Source of the DNA: JABFRG01 sp038210445
Lineage (GTDB): Bacteria > Myxococcota_A > Polyangia > Polyangiales > Polyangiaceae
Assembly (NCBI GenBank): GCA_038210445.1
Contig: JBBQWQ010000021.1
Span: 1 to 64,000, forward strand
Reading direction: 5' to 3'
DNA length: 64,000 nucleotides
Below are positions 1-8,782 of this stretch, piece after piece (within the stretch, counting starts at the first letter, position 1; the number at the start of each line of letters is the position of its first letter). The notes below the pieces were generated by a model, which worked only from the letters and a program-made list of their open reading frames with translations, had not been told where the DNA came from and made no database searches. A program made the position numbers and the translations under genes.

Positions 1-221
1 CGGGGAAACGGAATGGTTAGCCGGTATGTTCCTTAGGTGCGGTGCGAGGGACCCCCTCTGCCAGTTCGTTGCGCCCGAGGGGCCCCCTCACTTCGCCCGA
101 GGGGCCCTCTCGCTTCGCTCGGGGTGAACGCGCGGGGAAGCGGAATGGTTAGCCGGTCTGTTTCTTAGGAGCGGAGCGAGGGACCCCCTCTGCCAGTTCG
201 TTGCGCCCGAGGGGCCCCCTC
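1..221. repeat. Intergenic tandem direct repeat, two copies
   Basis: Two copies of an ~89-bp block begin near 1 and 133, giving a period of about 132 bp. Both start with GGGGAA(A/G)CGGAATGGTTAG, pass through GAGGGACCCCCTCTGCCAGT and end in a CCCGAGGGGCCCCCTC palindromic block. The CCCGAGGGGCC motif also recurs between the copies. A CTCCCCTTAGGGAGAGG palindrome follows near 270-287. No open reading frame here resembles a protein; the short ORFs are Arg/Pro-rich translations of the repeats. The unit looks like a family of structured intergenic repeats, and the left end of copy 1 lies outside the window. Confidence 0.7.
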
Positions 222-353
222 GCTGCGCTTCGGGGTGACCGCGAAAGGGAACGAATTCTGGGCTCCCGTCTCCCCTTAGGGAGAGGGGCCGGGGGTGAGG
301 TGGATCGGGAGTACGGGTCGACGTGGCTGGCAAATATCTGGTATCTCATCGCC

Positions 354-1634
354 ATGATTGGCACTCGCGTCACGCTGCGGCTTCGAATGTCTTCTCACGA
401 TGCGCACTATGCAGGCGAGCTGGTCGACGGCGCGCGCATGCTCGCGCTGTTCGGCGACTTGGCCACCGAGCTGCTCATTCGCATCGACGGCGACGAGGGC
501 CTCTTCCGGGCCTACGAGTCGGTGGAGTTCCTGGCCCCGGTGCTGGCCGGCGACTACATCGAAGCGTCGGCCGAGCTCATCACCCTGGGCAACACCAGCC
601 GCAAGATGGCGTTCGTCGCCAAGAAGGTCGTGAGCAACCTGCGCGCCCACGGAGTCTCGCCGAGCGCGGCCGAGGTGCTCGACGAGCCCCTGGTGGTGTG
701 CCGCGCCATCGGCACCTGCGTTACGCCCAAGAGCCTGCAGCGGCGACCCAAGGGCCTGTACATGCCGGGCCTCCCGCCGGGCCCCGCGCCCGAGGCTTCG
801 CCCCTGGTTACGCCCGTTCAAAACGACCTCATCCTCACCGCAGCCATCGTGGGCGCCGAGGTCACGCGGGCGCAAACCAAGTATCTGCCCATCACCCCGC
901 AAGAGATCGCCGACGAAGCGGCCCGCTGCCGCGAGGCGGGCGCGGCGGTGATTCACCTGCACGTGCGCAACGACGACGGCACGAACACGCAGTCGAAGGA
1001 GCGCTACGCCGAGGTGCTGGAGGCGATTCGCAAGAAGACCGACTGCGTCGTGCAGACCACCACCGGCGGCGCGGTGGGCATGCCCATCGAAGAGCGCGCC
1101 GGCCCCCTCGCCTGCAAGCCCGAGATGGCCACCCTCAACTGCGGCACCATCAACTTCGGCGACGACGTGTTCGTCAACTCGCGCCCCGACATCCGCAAGC
1201 TGGCCAAGCTCATTCGCGAGGCCGGCAGCATCCCCGAGCTCGAGTGCTACGAAGTAGGCCATGTGGAAGAGGCGCTGGCGCTGTTCCGCGAAGCGCACAT
1301 CCACGCGCCGCTCCACTTCCAGTTCGTGCTGGGCGTGGCCGGCGGCATCGGCGCCCGCGAAGAAAACGTGCACTATCTCCGTTCTTTGGTGCCGCCGGAA
1401 GCCACCTGGGGCGTGGCCGCGGTGGGTCGCCACCAGGTGCCCATGACCGAGCTCGCCATGCGCCTGGGCGGCCACGCGCGCGTGGGCCTGGAAGACAACA
1501 TCTACCTCTCCAAGGGCGTGCTCTCCGAAGGCAGTGCGCCGCTGGTGGCTCGCGCCGCGGCGTTCGCCCGGGAAATCGGCCGCACGCCCGCCGACCCCAC
1601 GCGCGCGCGGCGGCTCCTCGGTCTCACGAAGTAG
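354..1634 (+). CDS. Fused 3-aminobutyryl-CoA ammonia-lyase / 3-keto-5-aminohexanoate cleavage enzyme
   Basis: This 426-aa protein joins two enzymes of lysine fermentation that are normally separate. Residues 1-130 are a hotdog-fold Kal domain (3-aminobutyryl-CoA ammonia-lyase), with SSHDAHYAGELVDGARML and GDEGLFRAYESVEFLAP. Residues ~155-426 are a Kce/BKACE TIM barrel, with the zinc-binding HLHVR pair at 201/203, TTTGGAVGM, GTINFGD, QFVLGVAGG and GLEDNIYLSKG. Kce makes 3-aminobutyryl-CoA and acetoacetate; Kal then yields crotonyl-CoA and ammonia, so the fusion could channel the intermediate. A Pro-rich linker at 135-150 separates the domains. I chose ATG 354 because homology starts there; the frame is open back to 201 but encodes repeat-derived residues. 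No other lysine-degradation gene is nearby. BKACE enzymes vary in beta-keto acid, so the exact substrate is inferred from the Kal partner. Confidence 0.88.
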   Translation: MIGTRVTLRLRMSSHDAHYAGELVDGARMLALFGDLATELLIRIDGDEGLFRAYESVEFLAPVLAGDYIEASAELITLGNTSRKMAFVAKKVVSNLRAHGVSPSAAEVLDEPLVVCRAIGTCVTPKSLQRRPKGLYMPGLPPGPAPEASPLVTPVQNDLILTAAIVGAEVTRAQTKYLPITPQEIADEAARCREAGAAVIHLHVRNDDGTNTQSKERYAEVLEAIRKKTDCVVQTTTGGAVGMPIEERAGPLACKPEMATLNCGTINFGDDVFVNSRPDIRKLAKLIREAGSIPELECYEVGHVEEALALFREAHIHAPLHFQFVLGVAGGIGAREENVHYLRSLVPPEATWGVAAVGRHQVPMTELAMRLGGHARVGLEDNIYLSKGVLSEGSAPLVARAAAFAREIGRTPADPTRARRLLGLTK

Positions 1635-2496
1635 GCCTGCGCGCGGCGCGCCCGCGGCGACGGAGGCCCAGCGCGGCAAACGCGAGCACCAGCACCCCAC
1701 CTGCGCTGGAGCCCGGCGCACTGGCGCATCCGCAGCTCGAGGCCTTGGGCTTCGCGTCGCTCGCCGATGGCGTCGATGGCGTCGATGGCGTCGATGGCGT
1801 CGATGGCGTCGATGGCGTCGATGGGGTCGATGGGGTCGATGAGGGCGTAGCGCTGGCCGGCGCCGCGACCGGTCCAGTATCCACCAGGCCGGCCATCCAG
1901 TCGCGCGCTTCTTTGCGTGCCGGCTGCGGGCGCTTGCCCGGCAGGTAGCTCTGCTTCTCTTCGGTACCGTCCTCGTACACGTAGGTGAGGGCGATGCTCT
2001 CGGCCTTGCTCGCTTTGACCGTCACCACCTCTTGCACTTCCTTCAGCGGAATCTTGGTATCGACCAGCGCGAACGGCGGGAGCGCGTAGCCCACCGCGTG
2101 CACCGTGGGCGTGGCGGCGAAGTACTTGGGCCGGTCGGCACTGGGCACCTTCTCGACTTCGGTGAGGAGCCACTGCGAGCGCATCCACGCCATGGGCTTT
2201 TCCTTGACCGCGACCTTGGTAAAGGCCGCGGCGTCGAGCGCGTAGAGCGCCGAGTCGCCGCAAAACTTGTAGGGCTCACGGGGGCTCTTGAGCTCCAGCA
2301 CGTCGTAGTTGTTCTCCTTGCTCATGGGGCCGCACGCGGCGGGAAAGGCCACAAACAACGCCTTGTCGTCGCTGACCACCGAGAACTTCACAGAGAGGTG
2401 TTTCTTGCCGTCGGGCATGAGGTCGGCGTGGGCGATTGCGGGAACGAGGAACGGAGCCGCCGCGAAGGCGAACGCGAAGGGACGAGCGATGCGCAT
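1624..2496 (-). CDS. Secreted protein with MYXO-CTERM-type C-terminal sorting signal
   Basis: A 290-aa exported protein of unknown function. An N-terminal signal peptide (MRIARPFAFAFAAAP..., cleavage after AHA) leads a ~170-residue globular region. A Ser-Thr-Pro tandem repeat encoded by a 9-bp array (1766-1837) follows. The end has the three-part MYXO-CTERM layout: a Cys-Gly-Cys motif (SSCGCASAPG), a hydrophobic helix (VLVLAFAALGL) and an Arg cluster (RRRGRAARR). Proteins of this class are thought to be processed and anchored at the cell surface. The ATG at 2496 starts the signal peptide cleanly; in-frame ATGs at 2541 and 2514 would add charged residues ahead of it. The 3' end overlaps the convergent Kal-Kce gene by 11 nt. 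Confidence 0.85.
   Translation of the reverse strand: MRIARPFAFAFAAAPFLVPAIAHADLMPDGKKHLSVKFSVVSDDKALFVAFPAACGPMSKENNYDVLELKSPREPYKFCGDSALYALDAAAFTKVAVKEKPMAWMRSQWLLTEVEKVPSADRPKYFAATPTVHAVGYALPPFALVDTKIPLKEVQEVVTVKASKAESIALTYVYEDGTEEKQSYLPGKRPQPARKEARDWMAGLVDTGPVAAPASATPSSTPSTPSTPSTPSTPSTPSTPSTPSASDAKPKASSCGCASAPGSSAGGVLVLAFAALGLRRRGRAARRPTS
1766..1837. repeat. 9-bp tandem repeat, 8 units (Ser-Thr-Pro linker)
   Basis: Six perfect GATGGCGTC units are followed by two GATGGGGTC variants. On the minus strand in the MYXO-CTERM gene each unit encodes Thr-Pro-Ser, so changes in unit number keep the frame and only alter linker length. The array lies between the globular region and the sorting signal. 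Confidence 0.95.
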
Positions 2497-2655
2497 GCCG
2501 ACACGATACGACATTTCGCGGGCGCAGCTCGGGCCCGCCAAAAATCTGACGGCGGACGATTTTCTAAAGTCCTCTGCGGGCTACCGTTCTACGTGTTCGG
2601 CGAGCCTGGTTCGCCGTAGGTGGCCGGGCAACCGGTGGTGCGGGGAGGTCAAATC

Positions 2656-5600
2656 GTGAAGCTTTCATACGGTGCGGCGGCGCTCCTGGGCGCTGCGTTG
2701 TGCGGATTTTTCGGTGCCGGCTGCGATGGCTGTGGCTCGGCTCCCGCGGCCCTGGTCGACGCAGACGGTGGGAGCACGGCGGCGCGAGAGCGTACCTGCA
2801 AGGACGCCGATCTGCGTGACTGCAGCATCGGTCACTGTCAGCTCGCCGCTCCCCCCGGCGCGCTCACCGAAGGGCAAACGGTCACCCTCTCCGAGGCCGC
2901 CATTCCAGCGCCCCTCCGCGACGATGCGGTGGGCGCCACGCTCTGCCAGGTGCGATGGTCGAGCCCTGCCGTCAGGGCCATCACCCTGACCGTCGACGCA
3001 GGCGACGTGGTCGGGCCGCGGGCTACGCTGTTCCGCTGGAGCGATCCGGTGGCGCGCGCAGTGCCCGCCTCGAGCTTCGGCACCCGCGTGCAAGGGTCCA
3101 TCAGCAGCTCCGGCACCTTCGGCGTCACGGCCACTCCGGGCGCTCTCGCCATCGAGGCGCAGATCTCCAGCGATCCCCTTTCGTCGGAAGATCTCCCGGC
3201 GCTCCTCCGCAATCTCTCGCTGCCCGGCATCGCCGCTGCGACCTTCGACGGCCGTCGCCTGTACGTGGCCAGCGGACCGCGCATCCTCGTGTACGAGGGA
3301 ATCCCTACGAGCCCCACCACCCGCCCCGCCCTGGTGCTGGGCCAGCCCACGCTCGATTCACGGGTTTCCGGGACCTCGTCGTCGGTGCTCGGCGCGCCGG
3401 TCACGGCGCTGTGGTCCGACGGCACGCGCCTGGCCGCAGCCACCGGGCATCGCATCCTGGTGTGGGCAACCATTCCCACCACCTCGTTCACGCCCGCCGA
3501 TCTGGTGCTCGGTCAGCAAGACTTCTCGTCGTCTTCGGCCAACGTCGGCGGCCTCGCGGGCGGCACGCTCAACGCGCCCTTCGCCCTCGACGGCGATGCC
3601 ACGCACCTGGCGGTGGCGGACCTGCAGAATCATCGGGCGCTGGTATGGAGCCCGTTTCCCAGCAGCCTGGGCCAGACGGCCTCGGGCGTGGTCGGACAAG
3701 CCTCTCCGACCGCTGCCCTCAACCATCCGCTCTACCAGGCGTGGGGCGTGGCGCTCCACGGCGCGGGCGCGTTCGTCGCCAGCTACTTCAGCGGCGTGCA
3801 GTTCTTCCCCTCCCTCGGCACCGGCGCGGCGCCGTCGTTCGCGCCCATGCGCTTTGCGCCTTCCGTGCAGCCCGACACCGTGTACAGCCCAGACTCGGTA
3901 ACCAAGACCGCGGGCGGCGGCCTCGCCATCGGCGACGACTGGGGCTCACGCGTCGCCATGATGCGCGCCGTCCCCACCGGCACGCGGCCCATGGACTTCG
4001 TGCTGGGCCAACCGGATCCCGCGCGGCGCGTGGCCCTCGACACCAGCGCTTCGTCCACCTCCGGCGGCGGCCGGGTGATGGCCAGCGGGGGAGCGTTCTT
4101 CGTGGCCGATGGCGCACGCCTCTTGGTGTACGAGAACGAACCCACCTACAACTTCGAGCCCGCCACCCGCGTGCTGGGGCAGGCTGGCACGAGCACCAAC
4201 GAATACGGTGTAGATTACAGGCACATCTCGGCCCGCTCGCTGGCTGCGCCAGCCGACGTTGCCGCCGAAGGCAACACCGTGGCGGTGGTCGATCGCGGTA
4301 ACAACCGCGTGCTGCTGTACCCGGCCTTCGCCAGCGGCGCCACCAACCCCACGGCAGCGGTGGTGCTGGGTCAAGGCGACATGCGCGCGTTCGTGGCCAA
4401 CCAAGACCAGCCCCGCGCCGGCGAAAGTACGCTCTCCGGCCCCTCGGGCGTGGCCCTGGCCGCCGGTCGCCTCTTCGTGGCCGACACCGAGAATCACCGG
4501 GTGTTGGTGTGGAACACGGTGCCGACGCGCGACGGCGCTGCGGCCGACCTGGTGCTCGGTCAAGCCGACTTCGGCGGACGGCGCCCCAACCGCGGTCGTG
4601 GTGACGGCGATGGCGATGGCTACTCCGACGCCCGCGCCGACGGCTTCTTCTACCCCACCGGCATCGCCAGCGACGGCACCCATCTCTTCGTGGCCGATCG
4701 CATGAACAACCGGGTTTTGGTGTGGAACGACGTCACCGCGCTTCAAACCGGCATGCCGGCCCAGCGCGTGCTGGGGCAAGCCTCGTTCAGCGCCCTTCTG
4801 CCCAACCGCGGCAACGCCGGACACGGCGCCTACGCCCCGCGCGCCGATGGCCTCAACCTGCCGAGCGGCCTGCACGTCGACGGCGGCAGCCTGTGGGTCG
4901 CCGACACCGAGAACAACCGCGTGGTGCGCTACGACCACCTGGCGGGAGCGCCCATCGCCACCGTGTTCCTGGGCCAACCCGATGGCAGCAGCCTGACGAA
5001 TCCCAACTACTACGGCCTCGCCGACTCGCGCACCGGCTCCCTCGCGCCGGTGATCACCGATCCCGGGTCGGTAGTACGGCCGCGCGGCCTCGCTACCGTG
5101 GGCGATCGCCTGTACGTGTCCGAGGCGGGCTCGCACCGCGTGCACACGTTCCGCAAGCAGAGCGACACCAGCTACGTGCACGCCGGCGTGGTGGGGCAGA
5201 GCGACGCGAGCGGGAGCCTGGCCAACGCCGGAGGGCTCGGCGCCGGCTCACTTTCTAACCCCGCCGGCCTCGCCATCGCAAACGGTAGGCTCCTCGTCGT
5301 CGACGCCGGCAACCACCGCGTGCTCTCGTTCGAAGAAGCGAGCCTCGCAGGCCATGGCGCGGCGGCTGCGAGCGTGGTCGGGCAAACCTCGACCCTCACG
5401 AGCGGCTTCAACCAGGCCACCACCGGTCGGCAAACGCAGCCCCGCGGCATCGCACTATCGGGCGGCAAGCTGCTCGTGGCGGAGACCGCGCGGCACCGGG
5501 TGGTGGTGAGGGATGCGCAGTCGCCCACCGCCATCGAGCGCGTATTCGGGCAAGCGAGCGAAGTCGGCGCCATGGCCAATGCCGGCGGCGCTCCCTCGGC

Positions 5601-6429
5601 GCGCACGCTCTCGTCGCCGCGCGCGGTGTTCGCCGACCCAACCCACGTGCTGGTAGCCGACACCGGCAATCACCGGGTGCTGGTGTTCGATCGCACTTCG
5701 CCCGCTGAAGACGCGGTGCGGGTGCTCGGCCAAGGCAACTTCGCAGCGGCCTCTCCAAACCGCGGTGGCAGCCCAACGGCGGGCACGCTCAACACGCCCA
5801 CCAGCGTGTGGAGCGACGGCACGCGGGTGGTGGTGGCCGACACCAGCAATCACCGGGTGCTGGTATGGAACAGCTTTCCCACCGTCGATGGGCAGCCTGC
5901 CGATGTGGTGGTCGGTCAAGACGCCGCCGATGCCGCCCTGCCCAACCGCGGCTTCACCGCGCCCTCCGCTGCAACCCTCTCGGCCCCCGCCGGCGTGCTG
6001 GTGGAGGGCGACGCGCTGTACGTATCCGACACCGGCAACAACCGCGTGCTGCGCTTCGCGTCCTTTCCCACCCGCTCGGGCGGCGACGCCAGCAGCGTGC
6101 TGGGCCAGGTGGACTTCAAGAGTCGCTTCGCCGCCGCCGACCCCGACGATCGCGCCGCCCTCGCTGGCCCCACCGCGCTGGCCTCCGACGGCGCCAGCCT
6201 CTACGTGGTCGATCGCGACATGAACCGCGTCGTCTCCTTCCCGCTGCCGGCCGACGGCGGTCTCGCCGAAGGCCCCATCGTCGCCGCCGCCACCGGCGCC
6301 GCCCTCTCGGCGCCGGGCGGAGTCGCGGCCGAACGCACCGGGCGATTCACTTCTCGGCTCTACGTGGGCGACACCGGCGAAGACCGCGTCCTGCTGCTCT
6401 CGCCGGTGAGCCGTCTGCTGCAACAGTGA
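2656..6429 (+). CDS. Giant NHL-repeat beta-propeller lipoprotein
   Basis: A 1257-aa lipoprotein starting with GTG 2656, seven bases after a GGGGAGGT ribosome binding site. The signal peptide ends in the lipobox GAGC, giving a lipid-anchored Cys near residue 22. The rest is more than a dozen NHL-like blades with the recurring pattern VADT-x-NHRVLVWN, a hydrophobic strand, and VLGQ-x-x-F, enough for two or more propellers. The N-terminal ~150 residues are a different, probably Ig-like, domain. NHL propellers bind proteins, glycans or other ligands; no catalytic motif is visible, so surface binding is an inference. An earlier ATG at 2620 would put a polar stretch before the signal peptide and was rejected. 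Its 3' end meets the opposing DUF1772 gene. Confidence 0.88.
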   Translation: MKLSYGAAALLGAALCGFFGAGCDGCGSAPAALVDADGGSTAARERTCKDADLRDCSIGHCQLAAPPGALTEGQTVTLSEAAIPAPLRDDAVGATLCQVRWSSPAVRAITLTVDAGDVVGPRATLFRWSDPVARAVPASSFGTRVQGSISSSGTFGVTATPGALAIEAQISSDPLSSEDLPALLRNLSLPGIAAATFDGRRLYVASGPRILVYEGIPTSPTTRPALVLGQPTLDSRVSGTSSSVLGAPVTALWSDGTRLAAATGHRILVWATIPTTSFTPADLVLGQQDFSSSSANVGGLAGGTLNAPFALDGDATHLAVADLQNHRALVWSPFPSSLGQTASGVVGQASPTAALNHPLYQAWGVALHGAGAFVASYFSGVQFFPSLGTGAAPSFAPMRFAPSVQPDTVYSPDSVTKTAGGGLAIGDDWGSRVAMMRAVPTGTRPMDFVLGQPDPARRVALDTSASSTSGGGRVMASGGAFFVADGARLLVYENEPTYNFEPATRVLGQAGTSTNEYGVDYRHISARSLAAPADVAAEGNTVAVVDRGNNRVLLYPAFASGATNPTAAVVLGQGDMRAFVANQDQPRAGESTLSGPSGVALAAGRLFVADTENHRVLVWNTVPTRDGAAADLVLGQADFGGRRPNRGRGDGDGDGYSDARADGFFYPTGIASDGTHLFVADRMNNRVLVWNDVTALQTGMPAQRVLGQASFSALLPNRGNAGHGAYAPRADGLNLPSGLHVDGGSLWVADTENNRVVRYDHLAGAPIATVFLGQPDGSSLTNPNYYGLADSRTGSLAPVITDPGSVVRPRGLATVGDRLYVSEAGSHRVHTFRKQSDTSYVHAGVVGQSDASGSLANAGGLGAGSLSNPAGLAIANGRLLVVDAGNHRVLSFEEASLAGHGAAAASVVGQTSTLTSGFNQATTGRQTQPRGIALSGGKLLVAETARHRVVVRDAQSPTAIERVFGQASEVGAMANAGGAPSARTLSSPRAVFADPTHVLVADTGNHRVLVFDRTSPAEDAVRVLGQGNFAAASPNRGGSPTAGTLNTPTSVWSDGTRVVVADTSNHRVLVWNSFPTVDGQPADVVVGQDAADAALPNRGFTAPSAATLSAPAGVLVEGDALYVSDTGNNRVLRFASFPTRSGGDASSVLGQVDFKSRFAAADPDDRAALAGPTALASDGASLYVVDRDMNRVVSFPLPADGGLAEGPIVAAATGAALSAPGGVAAERTGRFTSRLYVGDTGEDRVLLLSPVSRLLQQ

Positions 6430-6921
6430 ACCCCTTCGAGACAGCAGCGTCATCGCGAAGAGCGCTGCGGCCACCAACGCGGCGAGGCCGCGCACATGGT
6501 TCCACAGGGTCCACTGCAGCAGGTAGCGGGTCCAGAAGTGCGCCGCCTCGGCGTCGGCCGGATGCAGCGGCGCCAGCACGTCGTTCAACGGAACGTTGCC
6601 CGCGGCGGTGACCACGATGGCGCCGAAGAGGTAGACGGCGCAGGCCGCGAGCCGGAGCGACGCCCCCGGCTCCGACCCGCGCAGCATCGACGCCACGGCG
6701 ATGCCTGCGCACAGCGCCGCGGTGCCGAACATCGCGCCCATGAGCCAGGCGTTGATGGCCGCGACGTTGATGGCCTGCATGGCCTCGATGCCGGTGGGCG
6801 CGGGAACGCGCGAGAGCGCCGGCATGACGAAGGTCGAGAAGGCGAAGAAGACGCCTGCGACCAGGCCGCAGCCGAGCGCTGCGGCCACCGTTGCGCCGGC
6901 GAGGAGCCGGCTCACGACCAC
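6430..6921 (-). CDS. DUF1772 family membrane protein (3' end unclear)
   Basis: The first ~160 codons from ATG 6921 encode a four-helix membrane protein of the DUF1772/anthrone-oxygenase-like family (FFAFSTFVMPALSR, AINAWLMGAMFG, AGNVPLNDVLAPL, WNHVRGLAALVAAALFAM). Family members are usually about this length. There is no stop after the last helix: the frame stays open through the opposite strand of the NHL gene to 5455, which would add ~325 Arg/Gly/His-rich residues. I therefore list only the conserved part. A frameshift or lost stop near 6430, or a real convergent overlap, are both possible. The start overlaps the stop of the NmrA-like gene by 10 nt, so the two are one operon. Confidence 0.65.
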
Positions 6922-7730
6922 ACGCCCGACTTCGCCGATGCCTCCACAAACTCGCGAAAGTCGCGGGGCGCGCGGCCGATCAGGCGCGGGAGATCGGAGG
7001 TGACGTGGGCGTTGTGCCCATCGAGCAGGAAGGTGAAGAGCTCTGCGAAGAACGCCGCGTGCGCCTTGGGCATCTCGCCCTCGAGTCCCTGGGCGAGCTG
7101 AGCGCCGGTGATGGGCAGGTAGCGCAGCGGGCGGCCGGTGGCGTCGGCGATCGTTGACGCCACCTCGGCAAAGGTGACAAGCCGCGGGCCGGTGAGCTCG
7201 TACACCTTGCCCACGTGCGCGTCGTCCAAAAGCGCATTCACCGCGGCTTCGGCTACGTCGCCGGCGTCCACGAAGGGCTCGGCCACATCGCCGCCCGGAA
7301 GGGCAAGCTCACCCTGCGCCACCGCCCCCGCGAGGTGCCCCTCGCTGAAGTTCTGCGCGAACCACGCGGCGCGCAGCACGGTCACCCCGTCGAGCTCGGC
7401 CCGGAGCGCAGACTCGCTCACCTGGGCCTGCGGCTCGCCGCGCCCGGAGAGGAGCACCAGCCGCTCCACCCCGCGCGACGCGCAAACGCGCCCCAGCGCG
7501 CGCATGGCCTCGGTCGCACCCGGCGCCGCGAGGTCCGGGCTGTACGCCACATACAGCGCGCTGGCGCCGGCGATCGCCTCGCCCCAGCCCTCGGGCTTCT
7601 CCCAGTCGAAGGGCACCGCCGCGCTCCGCGACGCTGCCCGCACCGGCACCCCGCGCGCCGCGAGCTCCGCAGCCACCCGCCGCCCCGTTTTTCCCGTTCC
7701 GCCCAGCACCACCGTCGTTCGCTGCTTCAT
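6912..7730 (-). CDS. NmrA-like NAD(P)-binding reductase (atypical SDR)
   Basis: A 272-aa atypical short-chain dehydrogenase. It opens with the Rossmann dinucleotide motif VVLGGTGKTGRR and includes LVLLSGRGE, LRAAWFAQNFSEG and a C-terminal region typical of NmrA/azoreductase-like proteins (YELTGPRLVTFAEVA). Members use NADPH to reduce small molecules or act as redox-sensing regulators; the substrate cannot be told. It is the first gene of the operon with the DUF1772 protein and is divergent from a LysR regulator that begins 127 bp away, which suggests LysR control of this pair. Confidence 0.88.
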   Translation of the reverse strand: MKQRTTVVLGGTGKTGRRVAAELAARGVPVRAASRSAAVPFDWEKPEGWGEAIAGASALYVAYSPDLAAPGATEAMRALGRVCASRGVERLVLLSGRGEPQAQVSESALRAELDGVTVLRAAWFAQNFSEGHLAGAVAQGELALPGGDVAEPFVDAGDVAEAAVNALLDDAHVGKVYELTGPRLVTFAEVASTIADATGRPLRYLPITGAQLAQGLEGEMPKAHAAFFAELFTFLLDGHNAHVTSDLPRLIGRAPRDFREFVEASAKSGVWS

Positions 7731-7857
7731 TATGACTCCTCGTCGATCGGGTACGAGAAGAGAGATAGTTCGTGCTCTGGTGCATCGCTACGCCCACTTT
7801 TACACAGTATCGTTGCGCTCATGCATTGCTGCTCCCAAAGGTAGTACCCTTGCGCGC
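7731..7857. promoter_or_regulatory. Divergent LysR/NmrA-operon control region
   Basis: This 127-bp spacer separates the start codons of the NmrA-like gene (minus) and the LysR gene (plus). LysR proteins typically bind such spacers and control both directions. It is locally AT-richer than the flanks (for example CCCACTTTTACACAGTATCG), but I cannot assign a single T-N11-A operator or the -35/-10 boxes with confidence. Confidence 0.45.
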
Positions 7858-8769
7858 ATGCAACGACGCTCCGCGCCCCGCGCCGACCTCGCCTGGGACG
7901 ACGTTCGGCTGTTTCTCGCGCTCTGCCGCGCGAAGACCGTGGGCGCCGCCGGCGCTGCACTCAAGGTCGACGCATCCACCGTGTCGCGGCGCCTGGTGCT
8001 CGTGGAAGAAGCACTGGGCGCCACGCTCTTCGATCGCGGACGCGACGGTATCGCAGCCACCAAGGCCGCCGAAGATCTGATGCCGGTAGCCGAAGAGATG
8101 GAACGGGTGATGGCGCGATTCTCGAACACGGCCGACGCACTGGAGCGCGAGGTCTCGGGGCTGGTTCGTATTACCTGTCCGCCCGACGTGGCGGCGGTGG
8201 TGGTGGCGCCGCTGGTGCAGGAGCTATTGAAACGGCACCCCGCGCTGCGCATCGAGCTCGATCCGGGCGAGGCGGTGGTCGACCTAACCCGCCGTGAGGC
8301 CGATATTGCCTTGCGAACGGTGCGGCCGCAGACCGGCGACCTGATCGTCACGCGCGTCACCACTGCACCGTGGATCGCAGCAGGGGCGCCGGCGCTGGTG
8401 CGGAAGCTGGGCGCCCTCAAGGCATGGGGCGACGCGCCGTGGATCTCGTGGGGCGCGCGCATGGCGAATCTGCACGCGGCGCGCTGGCTGAGCAAGCACG
8501 CCAAGGACGTCGACCCCATCGTGCGTTCCGAGAGCCTGACGGTGCAGCTGGCGGTGGTTGCCACCGGGGCCGGCATCGCGCTCTTTCCGCAGCCGAGCGT
8601 GGAGCACTTCGGGCTCGTTCCCGTGAAGCTCGCCCGGGCCCTGCGCACGGCGGCCGCCGAGTGGCCGGTCGACGAGCTCTTCCTGGTGACCCACCGGGCG
8701 CTGCGCGACGTGCCCCGGGTTCGCGCAGTGTGGGACCTGATACGCGAGCGACTCGGGTCGAAGAGCTAG
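7858..8769 (+). CDS. LysR family transcriptional regulator
   Basis: A 303-aa LysR-type regulator. The N-terminal winged helix-turn-helix contains WDDVRLFLALCRAKTVGAAG followed by VDASTVSRRLVLVEEALGATLFDR, the standard recognition-helix pattern. Residues ~95-300 are the periplasmic-binding-like effector domain (GLVRITCPPDVAA, ADIALRTVRP, VATGAGIALFPQPSVE). ATG 7858 gives a normal-length N-terminus; the frame is open much further upstream, but that is antisense to the NmrA-like gene. It probably regulates the divergent NmrA-like/DUF1772 operon; the effector is unknown. Confidence 0.9.
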   Translation: MQRRSAPRADLAWDDVRLFLALCRAKTVGAAGAALKVDASTVSRRLVLVEEALGATLFDRGRDGIAATKAAEDLMPVAEEMERVMARFSNTADALEREVSGLVRITCPPDVAAVVVAPLVQELLKRHPALRIELDPGEAVVDLTRREADIALRTVRPQTGDLIVTRVTTAPWIAAGAPALVRKLGALKAWGDAPWISWGARMANLHAARWLSKHAKDVDPIVRSESLTVQLAVVATGAGIALFPQPSVEHFGLVPVKLARALRTAAAEWPVDELFLVTHRALRDVPRVRAVWDLIRERLGSKS

Positions 8770-8782
8770 CGGAGCGCGTGCG

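Noticed and set aside
276..1721. Long minus-strand ORF opposite the Kal-Kce gene
   Set aside because: Composition is Arg/Ala/Gly/His-rich without any conserved motif; it mirrors codon bias of the real plus-strand gene.
323..1948. 541-aa plus-strand ORF overlapping Kal-Kce
   Set aside because: Off-frame translation with Arg-rich noise; the VDG run at its end is only the 9-bp repeat read in another frame.
3946..5181. 411-aa minus-strand ORF inside the NHL gene
   Set aside because: Antisense of repeated NHL blades; repeated His/Gly patterns follow the sense repeats, and there is no ribosome site or motif.
2656..6429. CRISPR-like periodicity in the NHL gene
   Set aside because: The repeats are protein-coding NHL blades of varied spacing with imperfect DNA identity, not identical repeats with unique spacers.
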